Notes: generated by a model not told the origin, from the letters alone. A stretch of 64,000 bases of DNA from an uncultured Saprospiraceae bacterium (GCA_937926205.1 CALEYL010000036.1:62001-126000), one strand, 5' to 3'; shown: positions 53,068 through 62,353, numbered from the stretch's first letter. Made by a program: numbers and translations.

Positions 53068-54717
53068 TCAAAGTGAAACACCCCGTTTCCATGGAATAAA
53101 ATCGTCCTGTCCAAATCGGGTTGCTGCGACTTCTGTTTCGCCGCTGGCAATATGAATGATGTATTCTAATAGTCGATCTGCAGCCTGTTCAATGCTTTCT
53201 TCTCCGGAAATGATACCCCCGGCGTCAAAATCAATGATGTCGTGCATACGGCGGGCCAGTTTGGTATTGGTAGCGACTTTCACAACCGGGGCAACCGGGT
53301 TTCCGGTAGGGGTGCCAAGACCTGTGGTGAACAAGACGATGTTGGCGCCGGAGCCTACTTCGGCGGTAGTGGATTCCACGTCATTGCCTGGCGTACAAAG
53401 CAGGTTCAGTCCGGGTTTGTTGACTTTTTCCGGATAGTCCAGAACGTCGACAATGGGAGAAGTGCCTCCTTTTTTTGCCGCACCTGCCGACTTCATGGCA
53501 TCGGTGATCAGGCCGTCGCGAATATTGCCGGGTGACGGGTTCATGTCGAAGCCCGATCCTGCCGCTTTGGCGCGGTCGTTGTAGGTGGTCATCAAATCGG
53601 CAAATTTTTGCGCGATGTGTTTGTCAGCGCAACGATCGGCCAGTTCCTGCTCCACCCCGCAAAGCTCCGGAAATTCGGAAAGGATGACTGTACCGCCCAG
53701 CGCAACCACCAGGTCAGAAACCTGTCCCAGAATAGGGTTGGCAGAAATACCTGAGAACCCATCGGATCCGCCGCATTCCAGCCCAATGCAGAGTTTGCTG
53801 AGCGGTGCGGGCTGTCGTTCCAGCCGATTGGCTTCCATCAGGCCGGTAAAAGTCTGTTTAAGGGCGACTGCTATGAGGTCGCTTTCCACGCCAATCTGCT
53901 GTTGTTCAAGGATAAAAAGCGGTTTGTCAAAATCGGGATTGCGATGGGCTATGGCTTCCTGCAATATCGGAATTTGCGCGTGCTGGCAACCAAGACTCAA
54001 CACCGTTGCTCCGGCTACATTCGGGTGTGTAATGTATCCAGCAAGTAGACCGCAAAGGGCCTGTGCATCCTGCCGCGTGCCGCCACAACCGCCGTCGTGT
54101 GATAAAAATTTTACGCCGTCTACATTGGGGAATAAGCGGGGCAGGGTTTTTCCTGCTGTGGCGTCAAGGTCGGCTGACAGGATTTCGGCAACCGTATTTC
54201 CGGCCTGATACATGCTGATGAGCTGTTGTGTTTGCAAACGACGGCTGTTTTTCCGGTCGTAGCCCAGGTCATGCACCAGCGCTTCACGGAGTACCTCGAT
54301 GTTGCGGTTCTCACAAAAAACAAGCGGGATGACCAACCAGTAATTGGCTGTTCCAACGCTGCCGTCTGAGCGGTGATAACCCAAAAAAGTGCGGTCCGCC
54401 CATTTTGAGACATCCGGAGCCTGCCAGCTCTTCCGATTTTCGTTAATAGAAAATGCCCCGGCCGCATGTACAACATTCTGGGTATTGATCCAGCTGCCTT
54501 CGGGGATGTATCGTTGCGCTGTACCAACAATTACGCCGTACATGATGATCTGATCGCCGGGCTCTAATGCATGAGCTGCAAATTTATGCTTTGCAGGAAT
54601 GGGCTCCACCGTACACCAGCTCAATGTGCCAAGGCTTACTGTTTCCCCTTTGGGTAAATCGGTGAGCGCGACAACCACATTGTCGGCAGGATGAACTTTT
54701 AGTATCTTCGCTTTCAT
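53068..54717 (-). CDS. uxaA: Altronate dehydratase
   Basis: This 549-aa enzyme removes water from altronate to give 2-keto-3-deoxygluconate. A SAF domain (about residues 5-95) is joined to the large dehydratase domain (GYHRSDGSVGTANYW; HDGGCGGTRQDAQ; GLECGGSDGFSGISANP; FTTGLGTPTGNPVAPVVKV). The ATG at 54717 gives MKAKILKVHPADNVVVAL. It is the first gene of a compact uxaA-kdgK-eda unit for galacturonate or tagaturonate breakdown. The isomerase (uxaC) and reductase (uxaB) must be elsewhere. Confidence 0.95.
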   Translation of the reverse strand: MKAKILKVHPADNVVVALTDLPKGETVSLGTLSWCTVEPIPAKHKFAAHALEPGDQIIMYGVIVGTAQRYIPEGSWINTQNVVHAAGAFSINENRKSWQAPDVSKWADRTFLGYHRSDGSVGTANYWLVIPLVFCENRNIEVLREALVHDLGYDRKNSRRLQTQQLISMYQAGNTVAEILSADLDATAGKTLPRLFPNVDGVKFLSHDGGCGGTRQDAQALCGLLAGYITHPNVAGATVLSLGCQHAQIPILQEAIAHRNPDFDKPLFILEQQQIGVESDLIAVALKQTFTGLMEANRLERQPAPLSKLCIGLECGGSDGFSGISANPILGQVSDLVVALGGTVILSEFPELCGVEQELADRCADKHIAQKFADLMTTYNDRAKAAGSGFDMNPSPGNIRDGLITDAMKSAGAAKKGGTSPIVDVLDYPEKVNKPGLNLLCTPGNDVESTTAEVGSGANIVLFTTGLGTPTGNPVAPVVKVATNTKLARRMHDIIDFDAGGIISGEESIEQAADRLLEYIIHIASGETEVAATRFGQDDFIPWKRGVSL

Positions 54718-55005
54718 TGAATATGGTTGCATGCTTTTGAACAGGCTCTGAATTGTTGCCCTAAAATACAGCGTTTTTCAAAACCTCCAGGATCCTTGCT
54801 ATTCAGCGACTAAGATAAAATGTCCGCGCATGTGCTCAACCATAAAAGCCAAAACAAAATTTAAAACAAAATATTTATGATAAAGAGCTTTCTAAAAAAC
54901 CCTAAGTTTGGAACTTTGTTTCAAACAGAACCCCATTGTCTGATTCAATCCATTTAGCAAATACCTACCTGTCGGCTGACGGGAATTAAGTTGACCATAT
55001 TTCGC

Positions 55006-57852
55006 ATGGCAAAGAAAAAAGAGACGGCTGTTTTAGAGCCCACTACACCCCAGGATGTGCGCAACAGCATATACATCAAAGGCGCAAGGGCAAACAACCT
55101 TAAAAATGTGAGCCTCGTCATCCCCAAAAACAAATTGGTGGTGGTAACAGGAGTATCAGGATCGGGCAAATCGTCCATCACCATGGATACTTTATATGCG
55201 GAAGGACAGCGCCGCTATGTGGAAAGTCTGTCGTCCTATGCGCGGCAATTCCTCATGCGCATGAAAAAGCCCGATGTGGATTACATTAAGGGCATTTGTC
55301 CGGCGATCGCCATTGAGCAGAAAGTCAGTACAGCCAATGCGCGCTCTACGGTGGGCACCCTGACGGAAATATACGACTTTTTGCGCCTGTTATACGCACG
55401 GATTGGCAAAACATACTCGCCTGTTTCCGGTGAGATCGTAAAAAAGCACGAGGTTGCGGATGTCACTGACTTTATCAAACGGTTTGAAGCCGACGACCGT
55501 GTGCAGCTTTTTATTCCATTGCCTTACAAATACGAGGATCGGGTTTTGTCACGCGAACTGGAATTGCTGCTCCAAAAAGGTTATACGCGGGTGTCGATCG
55601 GTGGCGAACTGACGCACATTGAAGACTTTTTGAAGGAAGAACGGCCGATATTACAAAACAAATTAGGCGACATCACAGAACGGAATATTTACGTACTCAT
55701 TGACCGCTTTGTGGTGACGGCAGATGATCCTGAAAATCTCAAACGCATCGCCGATTCTGTGCAAACGGCTTTTTACGAAAGCGAGGGAGAGTGTTTGGTA
55801 GAGGTTATCGGAAAAGAAACCCGTGCGTTTAACAACCGCTTTGAATTGGACGGCATCAGCTTTCCTGAACCGACGCCCCAATTGTTTAACTTCAATAACC
55901 CTTTTGGCGCCTGCCCGGTCTGTGAAGGTTTCAGCATGGTTATGGGCATTGATGAAGATAAGGTAATTTCCAATAAATCCCTTTCGGTTTACGAAGGAGC
56001 CATCAGCTGTTGGAAAGGAGAAAAATACGGTCTTTGGCAGGAAGCATTTCTGTCTGTGGCGCACAAGTTCGATTTTCCGGTTCATCGGGCTTATCAGGAT
56101 CTGAGCAAAGAAGAACGCAAATTGCTCTGGAAAGGAAATGCACACTTTCAGGGCATTGAAGCTTTTTTTGCAGAACTGGAAGAGAAGGCATATAAAATTC
56201 AGAACAGGGTAATGCTGGCGCGTTATCGCGGGCGCACTACCTGCCATTCCTGCGACGGCGGCCGTTTGCGCAAAGAAGCCTCTTATGTGAAGATTGGCGG
56301 CAAAAACATCATGGATCTGGTGGACGAGCCGGTGGATGAACTGCTGCCTTTTTTTCAAAACCTGGAGCTGAGTGATTTTGATACGAAAGTAGGAAGCCGG
56401 CTGGTGCTGGAGATCACCAATCGCCTGCAATTTATGTGTGATGTGGGTCTCGGATATCTGGCCATCGGGCGTTTGTCTTCTTCGCTCAGCGGCGGCGAAA
56501 CCCAGCGCATCAACCTGACGCGCACACTTGGCAGCAACCTGACCAGTTCGATGTACATTCTGGACGAACCCAGTATCGGGCTTCACCCCCGGGATACAGG
56601 GCGCCTGGTAAAAGTGCTGAAAAGCCTGCGCGACCTTGGGAATACGGTTATTGTGGTGGAGCACGAAGAAGAGATCATTAAAAATGCCGATTACCTCGTG
56701 GACATTGGTCCGGAAGCGGGCATACATGGTGGCGAAGTGGTTTTTGCTGGCCCCTACGCCGATATTTACAAAGAAGCAGCCACCAGTCTCACAACCCGTT
56801 ATATGAATGGGAAAATGAGCATCCCGCTGCCTAAAATCAGGAGAAAAGCTGTTCGGTACCTGGACCTGAAAGGTGCGCGCCATCACAATCTGAAAAACAT
56901 TGACGTACGGTTCCCCCTGCATACACTCACGGTTGTGACGGGGGTTTCCGGTTCCGGCAAAACAACTTTGGTCAAACAAATTCTTTATCCGGCGTTGTTG
57001 CAGCATTTTGGAGAAAACATGCCCAAAGGCCCCGGTGCATTTGACGGTCTTGAGGGCGATGTAAAATCCCTGACGGCAGTTGAAATGATCAACCAAAGCC
57101 CCATTGGAAAATCGTCGCGCTCCAATCCGGTTACTTATGTAAAAGCCTACGATGCGATTCGCGAACTGATGTCCAATCAGCAATTGTCGCGGATTCGCGG
57201 ATTCAAACCCAAACATTTTTCCTTCAATGTGGAAGGCGGTCGCTGCGAATCCTGCCAGGGCGAAGGCGAACAGGTTGTAGAAATGCAATTCCTGGCCGAC
57301 GTCCGTCTGGAATGTGAGGAATGCAAAGGCCAGCGCTTCAAGCAGGAAGTGCTGGATGTGCAATACAAAGGGAAAAATATTTTTGAAATTCTCGACCTCA
57401 GCATCGAAGAAGCGCTTGCGTTTTTTGGCGATCACAAAGACATTGTCAATAAGATACGCCCTCTGAACGCAGTGGGATTGGGATATGTCAAGCTGGGGCA
57501 ATCATCCAGCACTTTATCAGGTGGTGAAGCACAGCGGGTAAAACTGGCCTCTTTTCTGGCTAAAGAACGCACCGATGAACACATCCTGTTTATTTTTGAC
57601 GAACCAACCACCGGCCTGCATTTTCACGACATTGGTAAGTTACTCGATGCGCTGAATGCGCTGGTTGAGAAAGGCCATTCGGTGTTGGTGGTCGAACATA
57701 ATATGGAGGTCATCAAGTCTGCTGACTGGATTATTGACCTCGGTCCTGAAGGCGGGAAGGATGGCGGACACCTCGTGTTTCAGGGTAAGCCCGAAGACCT
57801 GGTAAAGGTGAAGACTTCTTACACCGGGAAGTACCTGAAAGAGAAGCTGTAA
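55006..57852 (+). CDS. uvrA: UvrABC excinuclease, subunit A
   Basis: UvrA is the damage-sensing ATPase of nucleotide excision repair. At 948 aa it is full length. Two ABC ATPases are present: Walker A GVSGSGKSS (residues 49-57) and GVSGSGKTT (from 646), with signature sequences SSSLSGGETQRINL and SSTLSGGEAQRVKL. Zinc-binding CxxC pairs are at CPVC/CHSC and CESC/CEEC. The UvrB-binding insertion is present, as in UvrA1 proteins. I chose the ATG at 55006 (MAKKKETAVLE). The long antisense frame (612 codons) is a shadow. Confidence 0.97.
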   Translation: MAKKKETAVLEPTTPQDVRNSIYIKGARANNLKNVSLVIPKNKLVVVTGVSGSGKSSITMDTLYAEGQRRYVESLSSYARQFLMRMKKPDVDYIKGICPAIAIEQKVSTANARSTVGTLTEIYDFLRLLYARIGKTYSPVSGEIVKKHEVADVTDFIKRFEADDRVQLFIPLPYKYEDRVLSRELELLLQKGYTRVSIGGELTHIEDFLKEERPILQNKLGDITERNIYVLIDRFVVTADDPENLKRIADSVQTAFYESEGECLVEVIGKETRAFNNRFELDGISFPEPTPQLFNFNNPFGACPVCEGFSMVMGIDEDKVISNKSLSVYEGAISCWKGEKYGLWQEAFLSVAHKFDFPVHRAYQDLSKEERKLLWKGNAHFQGIEAFFAELEEKAYKIQNRVMLARYRGRTTCHSCDGGRLRKEASYVKIGGKNIMDLVDEPVDELLPFFQNLELSDFDTKVGSRLVLEITNRLQFMCDVGLGYLAIGRLSSSLSGGETQRINLTRTLGSNLTSSMYILDEPSIGLHPRDTGRLVKVLKSLRDLGNTVIVVEHEEEIIKNADYLVDIGPEAGIHGGEVVFAGPYADIYKEAATSLTTRYMNGKMSIPLPKIRRKAVRYLDLKGARHHNLKNIDVRFPLHTLTVVTGVSGSGKTTLVKQILYPALLQHFGENMPKGPGAFDGLEGDVKSLTAVEMINQSPIGKSSRSNPVTYVKAYDAIRELMSNQQLSRIRGFKPKHFSFNVEGGRCESCQGEGEQVVEMQFLADVRLECEECKGQRFKQEVLDVQYKGKNIFEILDLSIEEALAFFGDHKDIVNKIRPLNAVGLGYVKLGQSSSTLSGGEAQRVKLASFLAKERTDEHILFIFDEPTTGLHFHDIGKLLDALNALVEKGHSVLVVEHNMEVIKSADWIIDLGPEGGKDGGHLVFQGKPEDLVKVKTSYTGKYLKEKL

Positions 57853-57875
57853 CGATGGATTTTTGAATTGTGCAC

Positions 57876-57906
57876 TTGAATAAACCGCTCAAAATCTGCA
57901 TATTTG
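57876..57906 (+). promoter_or_regulatory. Putative promoter of Uma2 gene
   Basis: TTG (57876-57878), 20 bp, then CATATTTG (57899-57906), one base from the TAnnTTTG consensus, ending 19 bp before the ATG at 57926. This is the best -33/-7 pair I see in the window. Confidence 0.5.
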
Positions 57907-57925
57907 TACATAAAATGCCTCGTGT

Positions 57926-58546
57926 ATGACCGTTACTGCTGCCATCGAGAAGACTTATTCGCTTGAAGCTTACTTTGCTTTAGAGGATAAGTCCGTGGTA
58001 AAACACGAATTCGACAATGGAGAACTGATTGAAATGGCTGGAGGAACTTTCGAACACAATCATATTTGCGCCCATGTTTTAGCTGCCTTGATTGCATGCC
58101 TATCCCAGACCGGTAAGTATTATCGTGCTTACAGCAGTGATATGAAAGTATACCTGCCAGAGTTTCAAAAGGTAGTATATCCTGATGGGTGTTTAATATT
58201 GGAGGCTCCGGAATCCTTTGCCGGCCGTCGCGATGTGTTAATGAATCCATTGCTCATCGTTGAAGTCCTTTCTGACTCTACTGCCGCTTACGACCGCGGG
58301 AAAAAGTTTGAAAGTTACCGAACGATTCCTTCTTTTCGTGAATACATCCTGGTTTCTCAAAGCGAACCGGCAGTGGAAGTATTTTTTCTCCACGATGCAG
58401 AGGCCGGTCTTTGGAAAATATCCCAGGCTTCGGGTATGGACGCGAAGTTGTTTTTACACAGCATTGGCGCTGAGATCGCCTTGCAGGATGTTTACCGGGG
58501 ACTGACCTTTGAAGCAATCATTGATCCGGAGCAGGGAAGTATTTAA
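57926..58546 (+). CDS. Uma2-family putative nuclease
   Basis: This 206-aa protein of the Uma2/DUF820 family has a PD-(D/E)xK nuclease-like fold. Visible are VKHEFDNGELIEMAGG near the start, the PDG triplet (VYPDGCLILEAP), the acidic strand LLIVEVLSDST and the lysine-bearing helix DRGKKFESYRTI. These genes are abundant in Bacteroidota and cyanobacteria, often linked to mobile elements; their cellular role is unproven. Immediately after the stop codon comes a MITE-like palindromic insertion, whose flanking TTAAC duplicate overlaps the stop codon. Confidence 0.9.
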   Translation: MTVTAAIEKTYSLEAYFALEDKSVVKHEFDNGELIEMAGGTFEHNHICAHVLAALIACLSQTGKYYRAYSSDMKVYLPEFQKVVYPDGCLILEAPESFAGRRDVLMNPLLIVEVLSDSTAAYDRGKKFESYRTIPSFREYILVSQSEPAVEVFFLHDAEAGLWKISQASGMDAKLFLHSIGAEIALQDVYRGLTFEAIIDPEQGSI

Positions 58547-58547
58547 C

Positions 58548-58654
58548 AGCATACTACTGGACATTTTCAATGATCAGGGTGAAGCAGGATTACGTTTACT
58601 AAACTTTGAAAGTTTAGTAAACGTTAAGCGTGCAAAAATGTCCAGTAGTATGCT
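58548..58654. mobile_element. 107-bp MITE-like palindromic element
   Basis: Perfect 20-bp terminal inverted repeats (AGCATACTACTGGACATTTT at 58548-58567 and its complement at 58635-58654) are flanked on both sides by TTAAC (58543-58547 and 58655-58659), a probable 5-bp target duplication. Inside is a second, perfect palindrome with 15-bp arms, CGTTTACTAAACTTT-G-AAAGTTTAGTAAACG (58593-58623). It has no coding capacity, so it would need a transposase in trans. Confidence 0.7.
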
Positions 58655-58673
58655 TTAACAGACAATTGCCAAC

Positions 58674-58718
58674 CACAAAAAACGGCCTGCGAATAAGTTT
58701 CGCAGGCCGTTTTTTGTG
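58674..58718. terminator. Bidirectional rho-independent terminator
   Basis: A perfect 20-bp stem, CACAAAAAACGGCCTGCGAA (58674-58693) with its complement (58699-58718), has a 5-nt loop. A-tract and T-tract sides serve both strands, between the Uma2 gene (+) and the convergent cytochrome c peroxidase gene (-). Confidence 0.93.
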
Positions 58719-58740
58719 ATCTACTTTCTAACAAATCCTA

Positions 58741-59922
58741 TCAGAGTTTAAACGGATCAGCAAACCGAACGTCTTCTGCAAACTTGGAATCGGTCAATGT
58801 CCTTAAAAAGGCCACCAGCGCTTGTTTTTCCTCATTGGTCAGGTTCAGGCGCTTAGCCTGTGAAGTTTGCGGATCACGCAGTGCAAAATGTAGGTTCGGG
58901 TGATCCTGAATGCCGGAGTTGTAGTGTTCTACCACATCTTCGAGGGTTGCAAAACGACCGTCGTGCATGTAGGGCGCCGTGAGTGCAACATTGCGCAGCA
59001 TCGGCACTTTGAAGACGCCGTTATCAGAAACTTTATTGGTGATGTCACCGCGGCCCTGATCGCTGTATTCTACATCAAGACCATTGTTGGCCATTGGTAT
59101 CAAAACGCCGGCCATACGCGGGTCGTGGCAGTTAGAGCAGTGAATGACAAACAGGTTTTTTCCTAGATTTTCCTGTGCCGTGAAGTTTGAAAAATGCGCT
59201 TCCGGTACAAAATGCGCATTCAGGCCTTTGTCAAATTTGGAGTTATTGGAAACAAATGCATTGAGAAATTCCTGAATGGCCTGCGTAATGCGGGCGGAAG
59301 TCACCTCGCTGCTGCCAAATGCTTTATGGAACAATATCCGGTAATAAGCCTCCTGAGCAAGTTTGTTTTCCAATTCGCTCATGGTCATGCCCATTTCAAC
59401 ATTGTCGGTAATGGCAATCTCGCTTTGTTCCAGAATGGAATTTGCGCGCTCATCCCAAAGGAAACCGACCGTCTGGTTGAAATTAAAATTCCCGCCGCCG
59501 CCATAAGAAGATTCGAAATTGGCTACAGAAGCAAGTGCAAGAGAATTGCGCTTGGTCATGCCCCCGTTAAAGCCTTCACTCTGGGCTTTGTTGTCGGCAA
59601 AGCCGGCAGACTGCTGATGACAGGAAGCGCAGGATACGGTATTGTTATGAGAAAGTTTTTTGTCGTAGAAAAGCACACGGCCCAGCGTCGCTTTGGCGCT
59701 GTTGATTGGAATGAGTGAACTGCCGCCGAAATTATTGGAAAAAACATTGACCGTGTAGTCGTAGCGTTCTCCGGGAAGATCAAGCGTTTGTTGCAGGGTG
59801 GCAAACTCTTCCGGCGAATAGTGCATGATTTGGGTATCCACACTGTCTTCCAGACAGGAAGGAAGAGAAATGGCAAGTGCACCAATGCAAAATGCATGAA
59901 AGAGTAGGGTTCTGGGTTTCAT
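58741..59922 (-). CDS. Di-haem cytochrome c peroxidase lipoprotein
   Basis: This 393-aa protein has a lipoprotein signal (AISLPSC, Cys23). It has two haem c sites, CASCH (Cys98, Cys101, His102) and CSNCH (Cys263, Cys266, His as the next ligand), in the bacterial CCP/MauG arrangement. Supporting segments are GRVLFYDKKLSHNNTVSC and VPMLRNVALTAPYMHDGR. The family reduces hydrogen peroxide with electrons from small cytochromes in the periplasm; MauG-like members oxidise proteins instead. It stands alone, with 268 bp of upstream DNA to fabG. Confidence 0.92.
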   Translation of the reverse strand: MKPRTLLFHAFCIGALAISLPSCLEDSVDTQIMHYSPEEFATLQQTLDLPGERYDYTVNVFSNNFGGSSLIPINSAKATLGRVLFYDKKLSHNNTVSCASCHQQSAGFADNKAQSEGFNGGMTKRNSLALASVANFESSYGGGGNFNFNQTVGFLWDERANSILEQSEIAITDNVEMGMTMSELENKLAQEAYYRILFHKAFGSSEVTSARITQAIQEFLNAFVSNNSKFDKGLNAHFVPEAHFSNFTAQENLGKNLFVIHCSNCHDPRMAGVLIPMANNGLDVEYSDQGRGDITNKVSDNGVFKVPMLRNVALTAPYMHDGRFATLEDVVEHYNSGIQDHPNLHFALRDPQTSQAKRLNLTNEEKQALVAFLRTLTDSKFAEDVRFADPFKL

Positions 59923-60134
59923 AGCGAGCTGAGTTTAGAGAGTTATTGAAAGTAAGCAATAGTCGTCAAAATTCGTTGTGTAAAAATAACGTCATTTTGT
60001 TGCTTTTTACACATGGCATTGAATTTTAACTTGTTTTTAGCCAATTTTAACAATTGACCAGAAGGAAGATTTACCTTTATTCAACAGACGGGTACAACAG
60101 GGATACAGGTTGGCCGGGTTGCCTAAAAAATTTT

Positions 60135-60142
60135 TACCTTCG
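60135..60142 (+). promoter_or_regulatory. fabG promoter -7 box
   Basis: TACCTTCG followed by CCCC is a close match to TAnnTTTG, 48 bp upstream of the fabG ATG. A second near match, TACCTTTA, is at about 60072-60079. No -33 TTG stands at the standard spacing for either. Confidence 0.4.
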
Positions 60143-60190
60143 CCCCGTGACTGCATGTCTAATGTCTACAAACCAATATCTGACAAAAAC

Positions 60191-60937
60191 ATGAAACTAT
60201 TAGACCAGAAAGTAGCGCTGATTACGGGCGGTTCCAGAGGAATAGGAACAGCTATTGCCCGCAAATTTGCTGAAGAAGGCGCTCATGTTGCCTTCACGTA
60301 TATGTCTTCAGAAGAAAAAGCCAAAGCGCTGGAAGCAGAGCTTCAGGCCCTTGGCGTTAAAGCCAAAGCTTACCGCTCTGATGCGAGTTCTTTTCAGGAA
60401 GCAGAGGCCCTCATTGAAAGTGTTCTGGCTGATTTTGGGCAAATCAATGCCCTGGTCAACAACGCCGGCATTACCCGCGATACGCTGATGTTGCGCATGA
60501 CGGAAGAACAGTGGGATGAAGTAATGACCACCAACCTGAAATCGGTGTTCAATCTGACCAAGCATGCCTTGCGTCCCATGATGAAAAACCGGGGCGGCTC
60601 CATCATCAACATCAGTTCGATTATCGGACTTATGGGCAATGCCGGACAGGCCAATTATGCCGCATCCAAGGCAGGCACTTTCGGATTTACAAAATCCATT
60701 GCCAAAGAAATGGGCTCGCGCAACATACGCTGCAATGCTGTAGCGCCCGGGTTTATTGAAACGGATATGACCCACGAACTGGATGAAAAAACCAAAGAGG
60801 CTTACCTGAACGGCATTCCGCTGAAACGCCTGGGCAAAGCAGAAGAAGTTGCAGAAGTTTGTGTCTTCCTCGCATCCGATCGCTCCTCGTATGTCAGCGG
60901 ACAGATTTTGAGCGTTTGCGGTGGATTGAGCGATTGA
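60191..60937 (+). CDS. fabG: 3-oxoacyl-[acyl-carrier-protein] reductase
   Basis: FabG reduces 3-oxoacyl-ACP with NADPH in each cycle of fatty acid elongation. The 248-aa SDR protein has ITGGSRGIGTAIA, NNAGITRDTLMLRM, INISSIIGLMGNAGQ, the catalytic YAASKAG and the FabG-like PGFIETDMT. The ATG at 60191 (MKLLDQKVALITGG) gives the normal length; the open frame upstream crosses the promoter. The other fatty acid genes are absent from the window. A lipoprotein gene follows after 51 bp. Confidence 0.94.
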   Translation: MKLLDQKVALITGGSRGIGTAIARKFAEEGAHVAFTYMSSEEKAKALEAELQALGVKAKAYRSDASSFQEAEALIESVLADFGQINALVNNAGITRDTLMLRMTEEQWDEVMTTNLKSVFNLTKHALRPMMKNRGGSIINISSIIGLMGNAGQANYAASKAGTFGFTKSIAKEMGSRNIRCNAVAPGFIETDMTHELDEKTKEAYLNGIPLKRLGKAEEVAEVCVFLASDRSSYVSGQILSVCGGLSD

Positions 60938-60988
60938 TCTTCCGGATTTTAATTCAACTTTTCATCAACCATCAATGCTTTTGTACGC

Positions 60989-61564
60989 ATGAACAGGATC
61001 ATTAAATTTTGCTGGATGCTGGCATTGGCCAGCCTTGGTTTTCAGGCTTGCCAACCGGACAAGAAACCCGGCGAAACGGTCATCACCCGCGATACTCCGA
61101 TAGAGGGAAGAAACCCGAAAGAACCGGTCGTGAACCCTTACCTGACGCCGGTACCCGGTACCTTTGCTGAACCGACGCCGCAGGCGCCGTCGCGAATGGT
61201 GACCTTACTGACAAAAAACTATTGGGTCATTGAGCACTACATCCACGCCCAGCAATTCGAGCCGGGTAAAAGCAATTCTTACCGTTGGTATAAACTCAAT
61301 CCCGATGGCTCCTTTATTGCCGGGCAATGGGAAGATGTGAAGAGCAAAGGGAGCTGGCAAATGGCATTCGGAGAAAATAACGAACCTGTTATCATCATCG
61401 ATTCCGAAAATGATGCAGAAGATGCAAAATGGGTGGTTCAAATCAGTAATAATGAAGATGATATGGCCTGGACCGGGGTGCGTAGCACGACCTATCAGGG
61501 GCATTTCATCAAATTGTTTAACCTGATGACCATGCCGGTGAAGAAGCAGTTTGGGAAAGAATAA
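60989..61564 (+). CDS. Hypothetical lipoprotein
   Basis: I do not recognise the family of this 191-aa protein. The signal MNRIIKFCWMLALASLGFQAC has a lipobox with Cys21. A proline-rich linker (about 25-65) leads to a small domain (about 70-185) with the strand pattern YWVIEHYIHAQQF, SYRWYKLNPDGSFIAGQWE and GSWQMAF, reminiscent of small beta-barrel or lipocalin-like lipoproteins. That fold is only a guess. It is probably co-transcribed with fabG. The 89-bp repeats begin 12 bp past its stop codon. Confidence 0.75.
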   Translation: MNRIIKFCWMLALASLGFQACQPDKKPGETVITRDTPIEGRNPKEPVVNPYLTPVPGTFAEPTPQAPSRMVTLLTKNYWVIEHYIHAQQFEPGKSNSYRWYKLNPDGSFIAGQWEDVKSKGSWQMAFGENNEPVIIIDSENDAEDAKWVVQISNNEDDMAWTGVRSTTYQGHFIKLFNLMTMPVKKQFGKE

Positions 61565-61576
61565 AAAATCAGTTGG

Positions 61577-61980
61577 CAGTTAAAGAGTTTGCAGTTGGCA
61601 GGGGGGAGTGTGCTGATGATTGGGATTGGTGCTTCACGAGGAGCTGATGTGGTAGGGAGAGTTGGCAGTTGCTGAGTTTGCAGTTGGCAGTTTTTAGGGT
61701 GCAGAGGATTGGTATTACTGCTTTACGAAGCGCTGTTATGGTAGGGAGAGTTGGCAGTTGCTGAGTTTGCAGTTGGCAGGGGGAGTGTGCTGATGATTGG
61801 TTTTTTTGCTTCACGAAGAGCTGTTGTTGCAAGAAAAGTTGGCAGTTAAAGAGTTTGCAGTTGGCAGGGGGGAGTGTGCGGATGATTGAGGTTTTTGCTT
61901 CACGAAGAGCTTCGTTTGCAAGAAAAGTTCGCAGGTTTGAGAGGGAAAAGGATTAAGGTTTTTGCTTTGCGAAAAGTAAC
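61577..61980. repeat. Four 89-bp tandem repeats plus partial fifth
   Basis: Units start at 61577, 61666, 61755, 61843 and 61932 (steps 89, 89, 88, 89). Each opens with CAGTT, then GAGTTTGCAGTTGGCAG, and has GCTTCACGAAGAGCTG (or a close variant) near the middle. Units 1 and 4 share the opening CAGTTAAAGAG and units 2 and 3 share CAGTTGCTGAG. Frames on the minus strand here are open by chance and I do not call them. Confidence 0.88.
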
Positions 61981-62039
61981 CAACTGAAGGACTTTGAACT
62001 GAATAAAAATTTAACAATCAAGATTATACGTGTAAATTT

Positions 62040-62335
62040 CCCATGCCAACTGCCAACTGAAAGACTGCGAACTGCCAACTGATTTATGCTTAACTTTCAG
62101 TTGCTTATTCCAAGGTCAATCAGAAGTACACCCAAATCTGCCAACTGCCAACTGAAAGACTGCCAACTGAATCAAAGGATTGCAATCAAGATTATACGTG
62201 CAAACTGCCAACTGCCAACTGCCAACTGAAAGACTGCCAACTGAATCAAAGGATTGCAATCAAGATTATACGTGCAAACTGCCCCTGCCAACTGCCAACT
62301 GAAAGACTGCGAACTGAACAACTGCCAACTAAAAA
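62040..62335. repeat. CTGCCAA heptamer satellite with longer repeats
   Basis: Many copies of CTGCCAACTG occur at a 7-bp step, in the opposite orientation to the CAGTTGGCAG of the preceding array. Two longer units with AATCAAAGGATTGCAATC and AGATTATACGTGCAAACTG lie 74 bp apart (about 62170 and 62244), with a third partial copy near 62011. No gene is present between 61565 and 62353. Confidence 0.85.
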
Positions 62336-62353
62336 ATAAATCCACACAACAAC

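Noticed and set aside
55663..57501. 612-codon open frame on the minus strand
   Set aside because: It lies wholly antisense to uvrA, whose motifs are intact. The antisense protein has no recognisable domain, so it is a codon-bias shadow.
61569..62017. Two minus-strand frames of 87 and 68 codons sharing a QSSAHSPLPTANSLTAN-like sequence
   Set aside because: They translate the 89-bp tandem repeats, and 89 is not a multiple of three, so the shared peptide comes from repeat DNA rather than a gene.
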